Assembly: GCA_964634385.1 (NCBI GenBank)
Contig: CAZWIZ010000008.1
Location: 1 to 64,000, forward strand
DNA length: 64,000 nt
Source: JAFGXW01 sp964634385
Lineage (GTDB): Bacteria > Bacillota_I > Bacilli_A > Izemoplasmatales > Izemoplasmataceae
Direction of reading: 5' to 3'
The translations under genes were made by a program, and so were the position numbers. How positions within the stretch are numbered: position 1 is the stretch's first letter; every line of letters starts with the position of its first letter. The notes beneath the pieces are model-generated. The model searched no databases, was not told where the DNA came from, and saw nothing but the letters and a program-made list of their open reading frames with translations. Below, one piece after another: positions 46,065 to 54,408 of the stretch.

Positions 46065-47240
46065 TTATAAAATATTTAATAAAGATAATACATTATTTAC
46101 TTGTAAATTAATTCCTATTGATAAACATCTTTCATCAATATTAAATGTATTAGAATGAGTTGAAGAATATGGTCCTAATTTTTTACTACCTGATCCTAAA
46201 TGGAAAAATGCTCCTTGTGCATTTTTTTGATAGTACCCAAAATCTTCTCCTCCCATTGATGGAAACTCTTTGATTAAAACTTTTTCTTTTCCTAAAATAC
46301 TTGCTGCTGTTTCAATGATTTTATTCGTTACAAAACTATCATTAATCAATGCAGGATACCCTTCATTAAAAATAATTTCTGTTTTTGCATCAAATCCTAA
46401 AGCAATTGATGATGCTACTTCAGTTATTCTTTTTTTCATAAATTCTCTAGTTTTATTGTCAGTGGTTCTTAATGTTCCTTTTAATTCAACAAAATCACTA
46501 ATTATATTTGATTTAACCCCTCCGTTAATCATACCGAAAGTTAATACTACTTGATTTAATGGTGAAACATTTCGACTAATAATTGCTTGTAAAGCAGTAA
46601 CAATATTCGCAGTAATAACTATTGCATCTACTCCTGTATTCGGATAAGCAGCATGAGATGCTTTTCCATATACTCTTAATGTTACTCCACCTGTTGTAGC
46701 GTTAAGTTTTCCATGCTTTATTTCGATTTCTCCCACATTTAAATATGGCATAACATGTAACCCTAAAACATAATCTACTGGAGGATTATTAAGATGCCCT
46801 TCTTCAACAATTCTCTTAGCTCCAGCACTTACTTCTTCATCTGGTTGAAAAATACATTTAACTATTCCTTTTAAAGATGATTCCATCTTTTTTAAGATAA
46901 TGCATGTTCCTAGTAGTATCGCGGTATGCGCATCATGTCCGCAAGCATGCATTACTCCATCAATTTTTGATTTATAAGGAACATCATTCATTTCTAAAAT
47001 AGGTAAAGCATCAATATCAGCTCTTAAAGCAATACACTTTCCTTTGCTTATTTTACCAATTGTTGCGACAACTCCTGTTGTCGCTGCTTTTACGTAACCA
47101 ATATGATAAGAATCTAAAATCTCTATTATTTTCTTTTGGGTATTAAATTCCTTTTTACTTAATTCTGGATACATATGAAAATGTCTCCTATAAGTTATTA
47201 CTTCTTCTTCAATTTCTTTTATTAAACTATCAATATTCAT
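46065..47240 (-). CDS. M20D amidohydrolase, probable N-acetyl-diaminopimelate deacetylase
   Basis: This roughly 391-residue zinc hydrolase has the M20D motifs RRHFHMYPELS (about 18-28), RADIDALPI, HACGHDAHTA, FQPDEEVSAGA, LGLHVMPY, GKASHAAYPNTGVDA and GGEDFGYY. Because it lies between alr and lysA, N-acetyl-LL-diaminopimelate is the most likely substrate; hippurate or other N-acyl amino acids are alternatives. The frame is open to a GTG at 47249, but that GTG is part of the AGGTG ribosome site, so the ATG at 47240 is chosen. It overlaps the last codons of alr, which indicates coupling. Confidence 0.85.
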   Translation of the reverse strand: MNIDSLIKEIEEEVITYRRHFHMYPELSKKEFNTQKKIIEILDSYHIGYVKAATTGVVATIGKISKGKCIALRADIDALPILEMNDVPYKSKIDGVMHACGHDAHTAILLGTCIILKKMESSLKGIVKCIFQPDEEVSAGAKRIVEEGHLNNPPVDYVLGLHVMPYLNVGEIEIKHGKLNATTGGVTLRVYGKASHAAYPNTGVDAIVITANIVTALQAIISRNVSPLNQVVLTFGMINGGVKSNIISDFVELKGTLRTTDNKTREFMKKRITEVASSIALGFDAKTEIIFNEGYPALINDSFVTNKIIETAASILGKEKVLIKEFPSMGGEDFGYYQKNAQGAFFHLGSGSKKLGPYSSTHSNTFNIDERCLSIGINLQVNNVLSLLNIL

Positions 47241-48354
47241 GCAATTCACCTACCAATTCATCAAGGATATATTTTATTTTGTTTGATTCTTTGTATACTT
47301 TAGGAACTCTTGAACTAATTGTAGAAATTAATTCATTTTTATTTGTTTTTAAATTTTGACTTAATTGTTCTAATGTCATTCCATTTCCTCCAAAAAGAAT
47401 GGCTTCATCTCCTTTAGATATTTCAAAATTAGAAATATCAACTGATAATTGATCCATTGAAGGGATTCCAACAATTTGACAACGGTGCTCTCTTATTAAA
47501 ACATACGATTTTTCACTAATTTCACGTGGAATACCATCAGCATATCCAATTGATAAAGTCGCTATTTTTTTTATTTTTGGATATTGTTTATCAGAATATC
47601 CAAAACCTTTCAAATCCACATCAATAATATTTGTTACAATTGTCTTCAATATTTGAACTGATGTTGTTTTAATTTTATTACTTTCTTTAATTGATGAAAG
47701 TCCAAACATTAATGATCCAATTCTTGGTAAAGATGTTTGAAATTTTGGATATCTTGTAAACGCAATACTATCTAAAATGCTTTCATATTTAAAAGAAACA
47801 TTATTATCCTTTATTTTTTTACAAAACGACTTAAATATTTGATACTGTTCATTATCATATTTTAAACTAACTAATCGAAGATGAGAATAAATACCTTTTA
47901 TAATAATATTTTCTAATTTACTTATTTCGATAATTTCATTTAAAAATCTATTTGACGGAATTTTACCTAGCCGATGAAATCCACTATCAACTTTAATAAA
48001 TATTTTTGATTTACTAATTTTATTAATTATTTTCGCTTGAGAAACTTCAAAAATAGTTATAATAAAATGATTTTTAATCGCAACTTCTAAAAGTTCATCT
48101 TCTAAATATCCTAAAATCATAATTTCTTTATTAGTAACATCTTTTATTTTTAAAGCTTCATTTAATGTCGCAACAGCAATTATTTTTATTTTACTATATT
48201 GATTTAGTTCTTTAGCAATGACTGAAATACCATGACCATATGCATTCGCTTTTAAAACAAAACAAAAATCTGTAAAAGAACTATTTAAAATAGTTTTTAC
48301 ATTATTATGGAGAACATCTAAATCAATTTCTAAATAAGTATTTCGATATAACAT
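47230..48354 (-). CDS. alr: Alanine racemase
   Basis: This 374-residue fold-type-III PLP enzyme interconverts L- and D-alanine. The PLP lysine lies in VLKANAYGHG (about 34-43), and the second catalytic region contains LSIGYADGIPRE (about 255-266) with the substrate tyrosine. RIGSLMFGLSS follows the usual racemase pattern. It is 17 bases downstream of a C39-like lipoprotein gene and overlaps the M20D gene. In an organism that may lack a full wall, D-alanine production is notable and hints at peptidoglycan or another D-amino acid use. Confidence 0.93.
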   Translation of the reverse strand: MLYRNTYLEIDLDVLHNNVKTILNSSFTDFCFVLKANAYGHGISVIAKELNQYSKIKIIAVATLNEALKIKDVTNKEIMILGYLEDELLEVAIKNHFIITIFEVSQAKIINKISKSKIFIKVDSGFHRLGKIPSNRFLNEIIEISKLENIIIKGIYSHLRLVSLKYDNEQYQIFKSFCKKIKDNNVSFKYESILDSIAFTRYPKFQTSLPRIGSLMFGLSSIKESNKIKTTSVQILKTIVTNIIDVDLKGFGYSDKQYPKIKKIATLSIGYADGIPREISEKSYVLIREHRCQIVGIPSMDQLSVDISNFEISKGDEAILFGGNGMTLEQLSQNLKTNKNELISTISSRVPKVYKESNKIKYILDELVGELHEY

Positions 48355-48371
48355 AATAAAATCACACCTTT

Positions 48372-49673
48372 TTAATCATTATAATATATAAATCCTTCAT
48401 AAAAATATTGATATCTACTTAATAAATCTTTTAAATAAAAACGATAGCTACTACCTGGATCATTAATTTTAAAAGAAATATCACCATTTTCATTATATTC
48501 ATACCCTATAACAACAACGTAATGAGTAGTATTTCCTTTTATTTTAATAATTGGAGGAATTCCTTCATCTAGTTTTTCCTTTAAATGCATTTGAAATAAC
48601 TTATAAGATAATTCATTACTGAAAGGAATCTCAGTTCTATATTGAGAATATGAAGGATAGTATGTTGGGATAATATTCCCATATTTTGGTATTTCTGTAT
48701 TTACCCAATAAACTAATCCTCCAGTTACTAAATCAATATTTGTTTCTTCAGGTGTATATAAACTATTATTATAATAATTCACAATCATTGTTAAAGCAGT
48801 TAACGCGCAACCATATCCACTAATTGATAATGAACTACCATTTAAATTTCCTATATAGTCAAATTGATGTTGCAAAGGCACTTCTAAAAGCACGACCTCA
48901 CCAAAAACAAAGCTATTGCGATTTATTAAGTATTCTGGTTTTGTCCATATTGTTATTTTATCAGATGATAATAATGATAATCCAATTGGATATTCTCCAG
49001 ATAAACTAATTGCTTGTACTTCGAAAAACCCAATATTTGCTAGTAAATAAGTTCCTTCAGGACTGTTTGTATAAAATCCTGACATATGAACCTCATCTCC
49101 TACAATAAAATCTAATCCCATATTTGGATATACAATAATTGTTCGATTAATTTCAATCGCTTGATTATCACTAGAATCACTGTAGTTATATTTTACTTCA
49201 TACTTACCTACAATATTGGAATCAACCAAATCACCACTAATTATGACTATATTATTAATGTCATAATTATCACTTATATTTACGCCTTGCTCAATATATT
49301 TATCTCCTTGAAGAACATAAATAGTTTCATCACCAATTATTGATAAACCAGGAATTGTAGTATCTACAATATTAACAGTTAAATTAAAAGAAGTACTATT
49401 TCCATCACTATCAGTAAACCTATAAATAACTAGATAAGTATCTACGATATTAAAATTAATATTCTCTTCAATCATTTCATTTGTCACTTCTAACTCACCA
49501 TCTTCAGCATCATGTAAGGTAACAAGTTGAGTTAAATCAACTCCACTTGAATATACTTCCAAAGTTAATTCTTCTTCTCCCCAGAAGAAAGGATCATATG
49601 AAGTATCGGTTACTCCACACGAAGACAAAAAAAAGATAAATATGAATAATAATATTCTATTTAATTTTTCCAC
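48372..49673 (-). CDS. Lipoprotein with DUF5011 domains and C39-like cysteine peptidase domain
   Basis: This 433-residue lipoprotein starts at GTG with AAGGA upstream and has lipobox FLSSC (Cys19). Two DUF5011/Ig-like units follow (about 35-105 and 108-185, the second with GDKYIEQGVNISDNYD). The C-terminal domain is of the Peptidase_C39_2 type: the Gln of VPLQHQFDY, the catalytic Cys in GYGCALTALTM, His in THYVVVIGYE, and a final INDPGS. It is probably a surface peptidase or cross-link hydrolase. It heads the alr-M20D-lysA series, so release of peptides or amino acids from the surface may be linked to lysine and D-alanine metabolism; this is inference. Confidence 0.8.
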   Translation of the reverse strand: MEKLNRILLFIFIFFLSSCGVTDTSYDPFFWGEEELTLEVYSSGVDLTQLVTLHDAEDGELEVTNEMIEENINFNIVDTYLVIYRFTDSDGNSTSFNLTVNIVDTTIPGLSIIGDETIYVLQGDKYIEQGVNISDNYDINNIVIISGDLVDSNIVGKYEVKYNYSDSSDNQAIEINRTIIVYPNMGLDFIVGDEVHMSGFYTNSPEGTYLLANIGFFEVQAISLSGEYPIGLSLLSSDKITIWTKPEYLINRNSFVFGEVVLLEVPLQHQFDYIGNLNGSSLSISGYGCALTALTMIVNYYNNSLYTPEETNIDLVTGGLVYWVNTEIPKYGNIIPTYYPSYSQYRTEIPFSNELSYKLFQMHLKEKLDEGIPPIIKIKGNTTHYVVVIGYEYNENGDISFKINDPGSSYRFYLKDLLSRYQYFYEGFIYYND

Positions 49674-49789
49674 TTATATCACTCTTCCTTAAATAACAAA
49701 CACTTATATTTTCGAAAAAATAACCTCATTATTGATATTTTACTATTTTTAATAACACATGTATATATTATATTTCATTTATTAAAAAA

Positions 49790-49835
49790 AATGACTACGG
49801 AATAAACCTTTTAAAAGGTTTATCATATAGTCATT
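49790..49835. terminator. Hairpin terminator between TetR and lipoprotein genes
   Basis: Nested inverted repeats, outer AATGACTA/TAGTCATT and inner ATAAACCTTTT with its complement, lie just beyond the stop of the TetR gene. Confidence 0.75.
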
Positions 49836-49847
49836 CTTAATAAATTG

Positions 49848-50402
49848 TTAAGTGCCAATTATGTTTAAATATTTGTTTAAATAGTTTTTTCGTTCTTCTA
49901 TATTCATTTTATGATACAATTTTTCATTTGGTAAAATTACATAGCTTAATATAATTCCTCCAATTATTTTAGAGGTGGCTTGATAATCAAGTGTAATTTC
50001 ATTCGCTTCAAAATATTTCTTTATTGCCTTACTAACATTTTCAAAAATAACATTAGTAAACTTAAGTTCACTTGGCAAATTACCAACTAAACTCTCAGAT
50101 ATAAGCATTCTAACAACTTCAATATTTTTAGAGACTACTAATAAGCGATTATTAAGTAATTCTTTTAAAAAATCAAATATACTAATTCCTTCTTTGAATT
50201 CTAAAACAGAACTAAACTTATCCTCAATAATACTTTTTATACTATTTTCAAAAAGATTTTGTTTTGTTTTAAATTTACGATATAAAGTTACTTCAGCAAC
50301 ATTTGCTTTTAAAGCAATTTCTTTAGTTGTTGCGGAAATATATCCCTTTTTTACAAAAACGCTAATACTAGCTTTAATTATTTGATCTGTTTTGTCTCTC
50401 AT
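49848..50402 (-). CDS. TetR-family regulator
   Basis: This 184-residue repressor has an N-terminal helix-turn-helix, ATTKEIALKANVAEVTLYRKFKTK (about 20-43; centre AEVTLYRKF), and a C-terminal ligand-binding domain without a recognised specificity. It is the last gene after the two MMPL exporter genes, 34 bases downstream, and probably regulates them by feedback at the promoter near 53300, where an inverted repeat lies over the start region. The location behind rather than divergent from its targets is less common. Confidence 0.87.
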   Translation of the reverse strand: MRDKTDQIIKASISVFVKKGYISATTKEIALKANVAEVTLYRKFKTKQNLFENSIKSIIEDKFSSVLEFKEGISIFDFLKELLNNRLLVVSKNIEVVRMLISESLVGNLPSELKFTNVIFENVSKAIKKYFEANEITLDYQATSKIIGGIILSYVILPNEKLYHKMNIEERKNYLNKYLNIIGT

Positions 50403-50436
50403 CTAAACACCTCAGTTGAAATTAAATTTATTAAGG

Positions 50437-51813
50437 TTACACTTTTTTTCTATGAAACAATGAAACAATACTTCCTTGAATAGATAATACCGCAGGCATT
50501 ACTATAATCGTACTAAGTAACGCTAATGAAATATTAACTAAAGTCATTATACCAAAATTACTTAAGATTTCAAAATCAGAAATAACTAAAGCACTAAATC
50601 CTCCAATTGTTGTCAAGGCTGAAACAATAATTGGTTTACCCATTTTACTTAATGTTATAACAATTGCGTCGTTAGTATAAATTGTTTTTTGTTTTTCTTC
50701 AAAATATCTTTCCATTATCAAAATTGTATATTCAGTTCCAATTCCAATAATCATCGCTCCAAGGGTCGCGGTAAGTGGTGTATATTTTAAATCATATAAA
50801 TACATTATTGCCCCACTCCATCCAACAATTAAGCTAATTGGAATTAACGGAATAATTGCTTTTAATGGATTACGGTATATGATTAGTAATCCAATAAATA
50901 CAAGTGCCATTCCTACTAATGTTATTGTATACCTACCTGTAGTTAGAGCAGTAATCATTTCAACATCTATTACAGCTTGTCCTGTTACGGTAACATCCAT
51001 ATTTGTAATAGAATTATCTAAATATATTTTTAAGTTTTCAATAAATGTTTCTAATTCATCAGACTCTAAATCATTTATTGAAACAATAATTACTCCTTTT
51101 GTTGCATCTTCGTTCACTAGCATTTTTAATTGTTCTGCTGGTAAATTTTTAGTCAAGTTAGTTACTAAATTAGGTGTTAAATGTTCTGTTGTTAATTGAT
51201 TTAATACACTGCTTATTGATTTTACTTTAATAATTTCATCAGGAAATTCTGATTGAAGATTATTTGTTATATCAACAATCCAATCAAGGTTATCATCAGT
51301 ATAAATATCATAACTACTATAAACTATTGATAATTGCTCTGTAGAACCTATGATTTCTCTTAATTCTCGAATATCTAATAATTCTTGAGTATCTTGAGGC
51401 ATAAAAGTTTCAATGTCAGTTTCTACACCAACTTTTTGATCATAATAAACTCCTAATGCGGCAGATCCAATAGCTAAAACAAGAATAATATATTTAAATT
51501 TTAAAACGGTTTTTGTTATTTTATTCATTATATTTTCAAACTTATTACTCTTTTTAGTTTTTTTCTTTTTATTTTCAATATGAAAGAAATAATCTCTAAC
51601 AAATAAAACTGGCAATAATATTAATAATGCGACTATAAAACTAACAATCATTCCGATTGTAAGCATCTTACCAAAATCTTGAATCATCGGAACAGGAGAA
51701 ATATATAAACTTAATAACCCTAAAGCCGTGGCTATTAATGCAGTTAAAATTGCTGGAGCTGATTTTCTAATTGTTTTTGTAATTGCTTCTTTTGAATTAT
51801 TTTTATTATTCAT
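50437..51813 (-). CDS. MMPL/RND exporter, C-terminal part (split gene)
   Basis: This 458-residue membrane protein represents the rest of an MMPL-type exporter whose first 485 residues are encoded just upstream. It begins in the cytoplasmic loop before helix 5 with KEAITKTIRKSAPAILTAL and contains ISPVPMIQDFGKMLTIGM. It has a full second half with the extracellular domain and helices 7-12 (GAMIIGIGTEYTILIMERYFEE is the second-half equivalent of the proton-relay helix; centre about 350). The ATG overlaps the first gene by eight bases, and GGGAGG within the end of that gene serves as ribosome site. Substrate may be a lipid or hydrophobic compound. Confidence 0.88.
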   Translation of the reverse strand: MNNKNNSKEAITKTIRKSAPAILTALIATALGLLSLYISPVPMIQDFGKMLTIGMIVSFIVALLILLPVLFVRDYFFHIENKKKKTKKSNKFENIMNKITKTVLKFKYIILVLAIGSAALGVYYDQKVGVETDIETFMPQDTQELLDIRELREIIGSTEQLSIVYSSYDIYTDDNLDWIVDITNNLQSEFPDEIIKVKSISSVLNQLTTEHLTPNLVTNLTKNLPAEQLKMLVNEDATKGVIIVSINDLESDELETFIENLKIYLDNSITNMDVTVTGQAVIDVEMITALTTGRYTITLVGMALVFIGLLIIYRNPLKAIIPLIPISLIVGWSGAIMYLYDLKYTPLTATLGAMIIGIGTEYTILIMERYFEEKQKTIYTNDAIVITLSKMGKPIIVSALTTIGGFSALVISDFEILSNFGIMTLVNISLALLSTIIVMPAVLSIQGSIVSLFHRKKV

Positions 51814-53263
51814 TATTAGATCCTCCCGCTAGTTCTTCTGTATATCTACTTTGGAATTGAATAGCATAATCTATTCCTAGGCCAATTAATACCGGGAAGA
51901 CTGCCATTGATACCAAGGTCAGCCCAATATTTAACCATCCCATTATTCCAATTGTAGCAATAACCGCAACTAAAATAATTCCTAGCGGTAATAATCTCCA
52001 TTTAACTCTAAAGACAATTAAAAGTACTCCAATCATGATTAAAGCAGATAATCCCATCATTGATTGCATACTATCCATCATAGCGGTTTTGATTGACATA
52101 TCTAAAACTGGTTTCCCTGAAACAAGTGTTATATCTGCCAATCCTTGTTCTTCTAATGATTCTTTAATTGTATCAATAATATTTCCTTTTATTTCATTTG
52201 ATACTTCCCCATCAAGAATAACTAAAAACATCATATATTCTTCATCTATTGTAAATGATTCAAACGTACTTCTAACTTCTCCTGTTTCATCATAAATCAT
52301 CATATCTAGTGTTGATTGTTCTGTTGGAATTGATGATGTTAAAACATTAAAATTATCATGTATCATTAATAAGTTAGTACTCATTAAATGTAAATTTGAA
52401 GCTATCATTGATAAATTATCTGATAACATTGCAATTTGCGAAGTCACCAATACTTGATTATCAATCATCCCGGTTAATCCTAAAATAATGTTTTGTAATC
52501 CAGCAATTGTATTAGTAGTAATCATTGGTAATGCTTGAGAATCATTACTAATAGTGCTCATTTGGTTAGCCATACTGATTAATTGGTTGTTAGCAGTAGT
52601 TAACATTGTTACTTGATCATTTAATGATGGATCAGTACTTAAATCATTAATTACTATTGTAATACTATCAGTAACAGTTAATATTTGTGTGCTAAATGTC
52701 GCATAAGATGAAATAAGATTTGTTACACCTATTCCTAAATTTTCTTGTCCATCAATCATTGAATTAACAGCTATTGTAAGCTGATTAAGTGTTGTATCTA
52801 TATCATCCGTATTAGCGTTGGATGCTAGTAATTCACTCATTGTTTGTAAATTTACTGAAACATCTTCTAATCCGTTTGATAATTCTAATAATGCTGTTTC
52901 ATATTGATCGGCTGATTTCCCAGCAAACTCTTTAACTAATGATACAGGACTATTTATAGTGAAAATTTCATCGTAATATGAAAGTTTTTCTTCTAATTCA
53001 TTCATATAAGCCATATTCTCTACAGTAAATAAATCATTATATCCATCACCTTTATATAAAACAATGATAGGATCACTACCAAATTCAGTCTGATAATTAA
53101 AATTATCAATATATTCAGATGTATCAGTTTGAATTAATGTTTCGTTCCCAGTTTTCAGTTCTACCTTGGTAATACCAACTAATAAAACTAAAAAGATAAC
53201 TACCCCAACAAAAATCATTTTCATTGGATATTTTGTAACTAATTTCGCAATTTTTTCGAGCAT
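51806..53263 (-). CDS. MMPL/RND exporter, N-terminal part (split gene)
   Basis: This 485-residue membrane protein has one helix (about 15-33), an extracellular region with Asn/Thr-rich helical repeats (about 130-300, in the style of YhgE/Pip loops) and helices 2-4. It ends with GLGIDYAIQFQSRYTEELAGG at the point where a normal MMPL protein continues into helix 5. The partner gene overlaps by eight bases. All usual parts are thus present across the pair. The promoter has two TTGACA boxes. Probable export of a hydrophobic compound under TetR control. Confidence 0.88.
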   Translation of the reverse strand: MLEKIAKLVTKYPMKMIFVGVVIFLVLLVGITKVELKTGNETLIQTDTSEYIDNFNYQTEFGSDPIIVLYKGDGYNDLFTVENMAYMNELEEKLSYYDEIFTINSPVSLVKEFAGKSADQYETALLELSNGLEDVSVNLQTMSELLASNANTDDIDTTLNQLTIAVNSMIDGQENLGIGVTNLISSYATFSTQILTVTDSITIVINDLSTDPSLNDQVTMLTTANNQLISMANQMSTISNDSQALPMITTNTIAGLQNIILGLTGMIDNQVLVTSQIAMLSDNLSMIASNLHLMSTNLLMIHDNFNVLTSSIPTEQSTLDMMIYDETGEVRSTFESFTIDEEYMMFLVILDGEVSNEIKGNIIDTIKESLEEQGLADITLVSGKPVLDMSIKTAMMDSMQSMMGLSALIMIGVLLIVFRVKWRLLPLGIILVAVIATIGIMGWLNIGLTLVSMAVFPVLIGLGIDYAIQFQSRYTEELAGGSNNE

Positions 53264-53283
53264 ATATTTTCCTCCTTATGTAT

Positions 53284-53295
53284 GTTAGTGATAAC
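53284..53295. promoter_or_regulatory. Candidate TetR operator
   Basis: GTTAGTGATAAC is a 4-bp inverted repeat (GTTA/TAAC) with further partial symmetry (TATGTTA/TAACTTATA). It lies 6-18 bases downstream of the -10 box of the MMPL promoter, a typical repressor position. Confidence 0.4.
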
Positions 53296-53301
53296 TTATA
53301 T

Positions 53302-53341
53302 ACTATACATTAGAAGATTTACTTTGTCAAGTCTTTGTCAA
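53302..53341 (-). promoter_or_regulatory. Promoter of MMPL-TetR operon with tandem -35 boxes
   Basis: On the minus strand, TTGACA (53325-53330), 17 bases, TATAGT (53302-53307). A second TTGACA (53336-53341) precedes it by 11 bases, forming the direct repeat TTGACAAAG. Confidence 0.82.
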
Positions 53342-53372
53342 GTATAATATTTTCAATTTTATGTGTTATAAC

Positions 53373-53709
53373 CTAGTTAATGAAAGAACTTAAATCTAAT
53401 CCGTGTGATACTAAATCATCTATTTCAATATATCCATTATGTGATAGTTGAATTTCCGAGAAAGATATATTTAAATTCTCATTATCGCCATTATTATTAA
53501 TTAATACCAAGGACATTAATGTTAAATCCATTGATTTTATTTCATTTTCCCCTACAAATAATTGATAAGGGTTCAACTCTGTTCCTTCTCCAACTAATCC
53601 AGTAATTATAATTGATGATACAGAAGATAAATCAGATGTTATAGGCGGATTAGCATCCTCACATGCAGATATTAATAAAATAGAATTTTAAATGTTTGCA
53701 AGTATTCAT
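53373..53709 (-). pseudogene. Broken small lipoprotein gene
   Basis: An intact frame runs to the stop at 53373 from about 53690 and encodes SILLISACEDANPPITSD, a clear lipobox (ISAC), then some 85 residues ending LVSHGLDLSSFIN. No ordinary start codon exists in that frame before the lipobox. The only nearby ATG, at 53709, reads MNTCKHLKFYFINICM and stops one frame away, so a single-base change in the signal-peptide region has separated start and body. No good ribosome site is present. An internal ATG at 53576 would give only 67 residues without signal. It could also be a sequencing error. Confidence 0.55.
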
Positions 53710-53729
53710 ATTATATATTTCAAGTAAAA

Positions 53730-53771
53730 AGTCAGAATTTTAAAATACATTACTATTTTAAAATTCTGACT
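53730..53771 (-). terminator. Terminator after flavodoxin gene
   Basis: An 18-bp perfect stem (AGTCAGAATTTTAAAATA and complement) with a six-base loop lies 15 bases beyond the flavodoxin stop. Confidence 0.8.
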
Positions 53772-53786
53772 AGTTATTATTAATTT

Positions 53787-54245
53787 TTAATTCATATTTA
53801 CGAACACATCTAATGCTTCAAAATGTTCATCGTTTTGGGATTTTCTTATTTTTAATCTGCGCCAAATTGTACATTTATCGCTTAAACTTAATTTTTTATA
53901 TTCAATTACCCCTCCACAAAAAACAATTTTTGCATGATAGAAGATTTCCACAGGTATAGAGTCTTGAACTGCGATATTAAACTCCACTTTATTCATTCCT
54001 GAACAAAATAATCCAAGTTTAAAATCAAGTAAAATATTTTTATTTTTTTCGATAAAATCTCTGGTAAACTTTTCAATTTCTCCAACATAAATTGGTGCAC
54101 CAATTAGAATATTATCATATCCTTTTAATTCAAATCCTCCTTCTTCAATATCAAATAAATCACTATCTTTAATTTTTTCATAGAGATATTCTGCACATTT
54201 TTTTGTATATCCTTTTCTAGATTCATAAAGTATTAAAGTTTTCAT
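53787..54245 (-). CDS. Flavodoxin-domain protein (HemG-like)
   Basis: This 152-residue protein has a flavodoxin fold. The FMN-phosphate loop is at the N-terminus (LILYESRKGYTKKCAEYL, Ser/Lys replacing the usual Thr-Gly-Asn). APIYVGEIEKF (about 52) and LFCSGMNK (about 80) form the isoalloxazine loops. It resembles the menaquinone-dependent protoporphyrinogen oxidase HemG / flavodoxin_5 group, though no haem genes are nearby, so a general redox role is safer. It has its own promoter and a strong terminator. Confidence 0.78.
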   Translation of the reverse strand: MKTLILYESRKGYTKKCAEYLYEKIKDSDLFDIEEGGFELKGYDNILIGAPIYVGEIEKFTRDFIEKNKNILLDFKLGLFCSGMNKVEFNIAVQDSIPVEIFYHAKIVFCGGVIEYKKLSLSDKCTIWRRLKIRKSQNDEHFEALDVFVNMN

Positions 54246-54314
54246 TAGATTCCTCCTATTTTTAAATTTAAAAATATTTTATTAAAATTAATTTGGCTTT
54301 TTATATCTACTTTC

Positions 54315-54342
54315 ATTGTAACATACCACTATAATTATTCAA
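54315..54342 (-). promoter_or_regulatory. Promoter of flavodoxin gene
   Basis: On the minus strand, TTGAAT (54337-54342), 16 bases, TACAAT (54315-54320), with TG of an extended -10 three bases before it. Confidence 0.6.
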
Positions 54343-54367
54343 TATTACAAATATATTGGCAGTTATA

Positions 54368-54402
54368 AAAACCGTATATTTCTAAACGAAATATACGGTT
54401 TT
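54368..54402 (-). terminator. Terminator after EF-G-like gene
   Basis: A 15-bp perfect stem AAAACCGTATATTTC with its complement and five-base loop, T-rich on the minus strand, lies directly after the stop at 54409. Confidence 0.85.
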
Positions 54403-54408
54403 GTTTAA

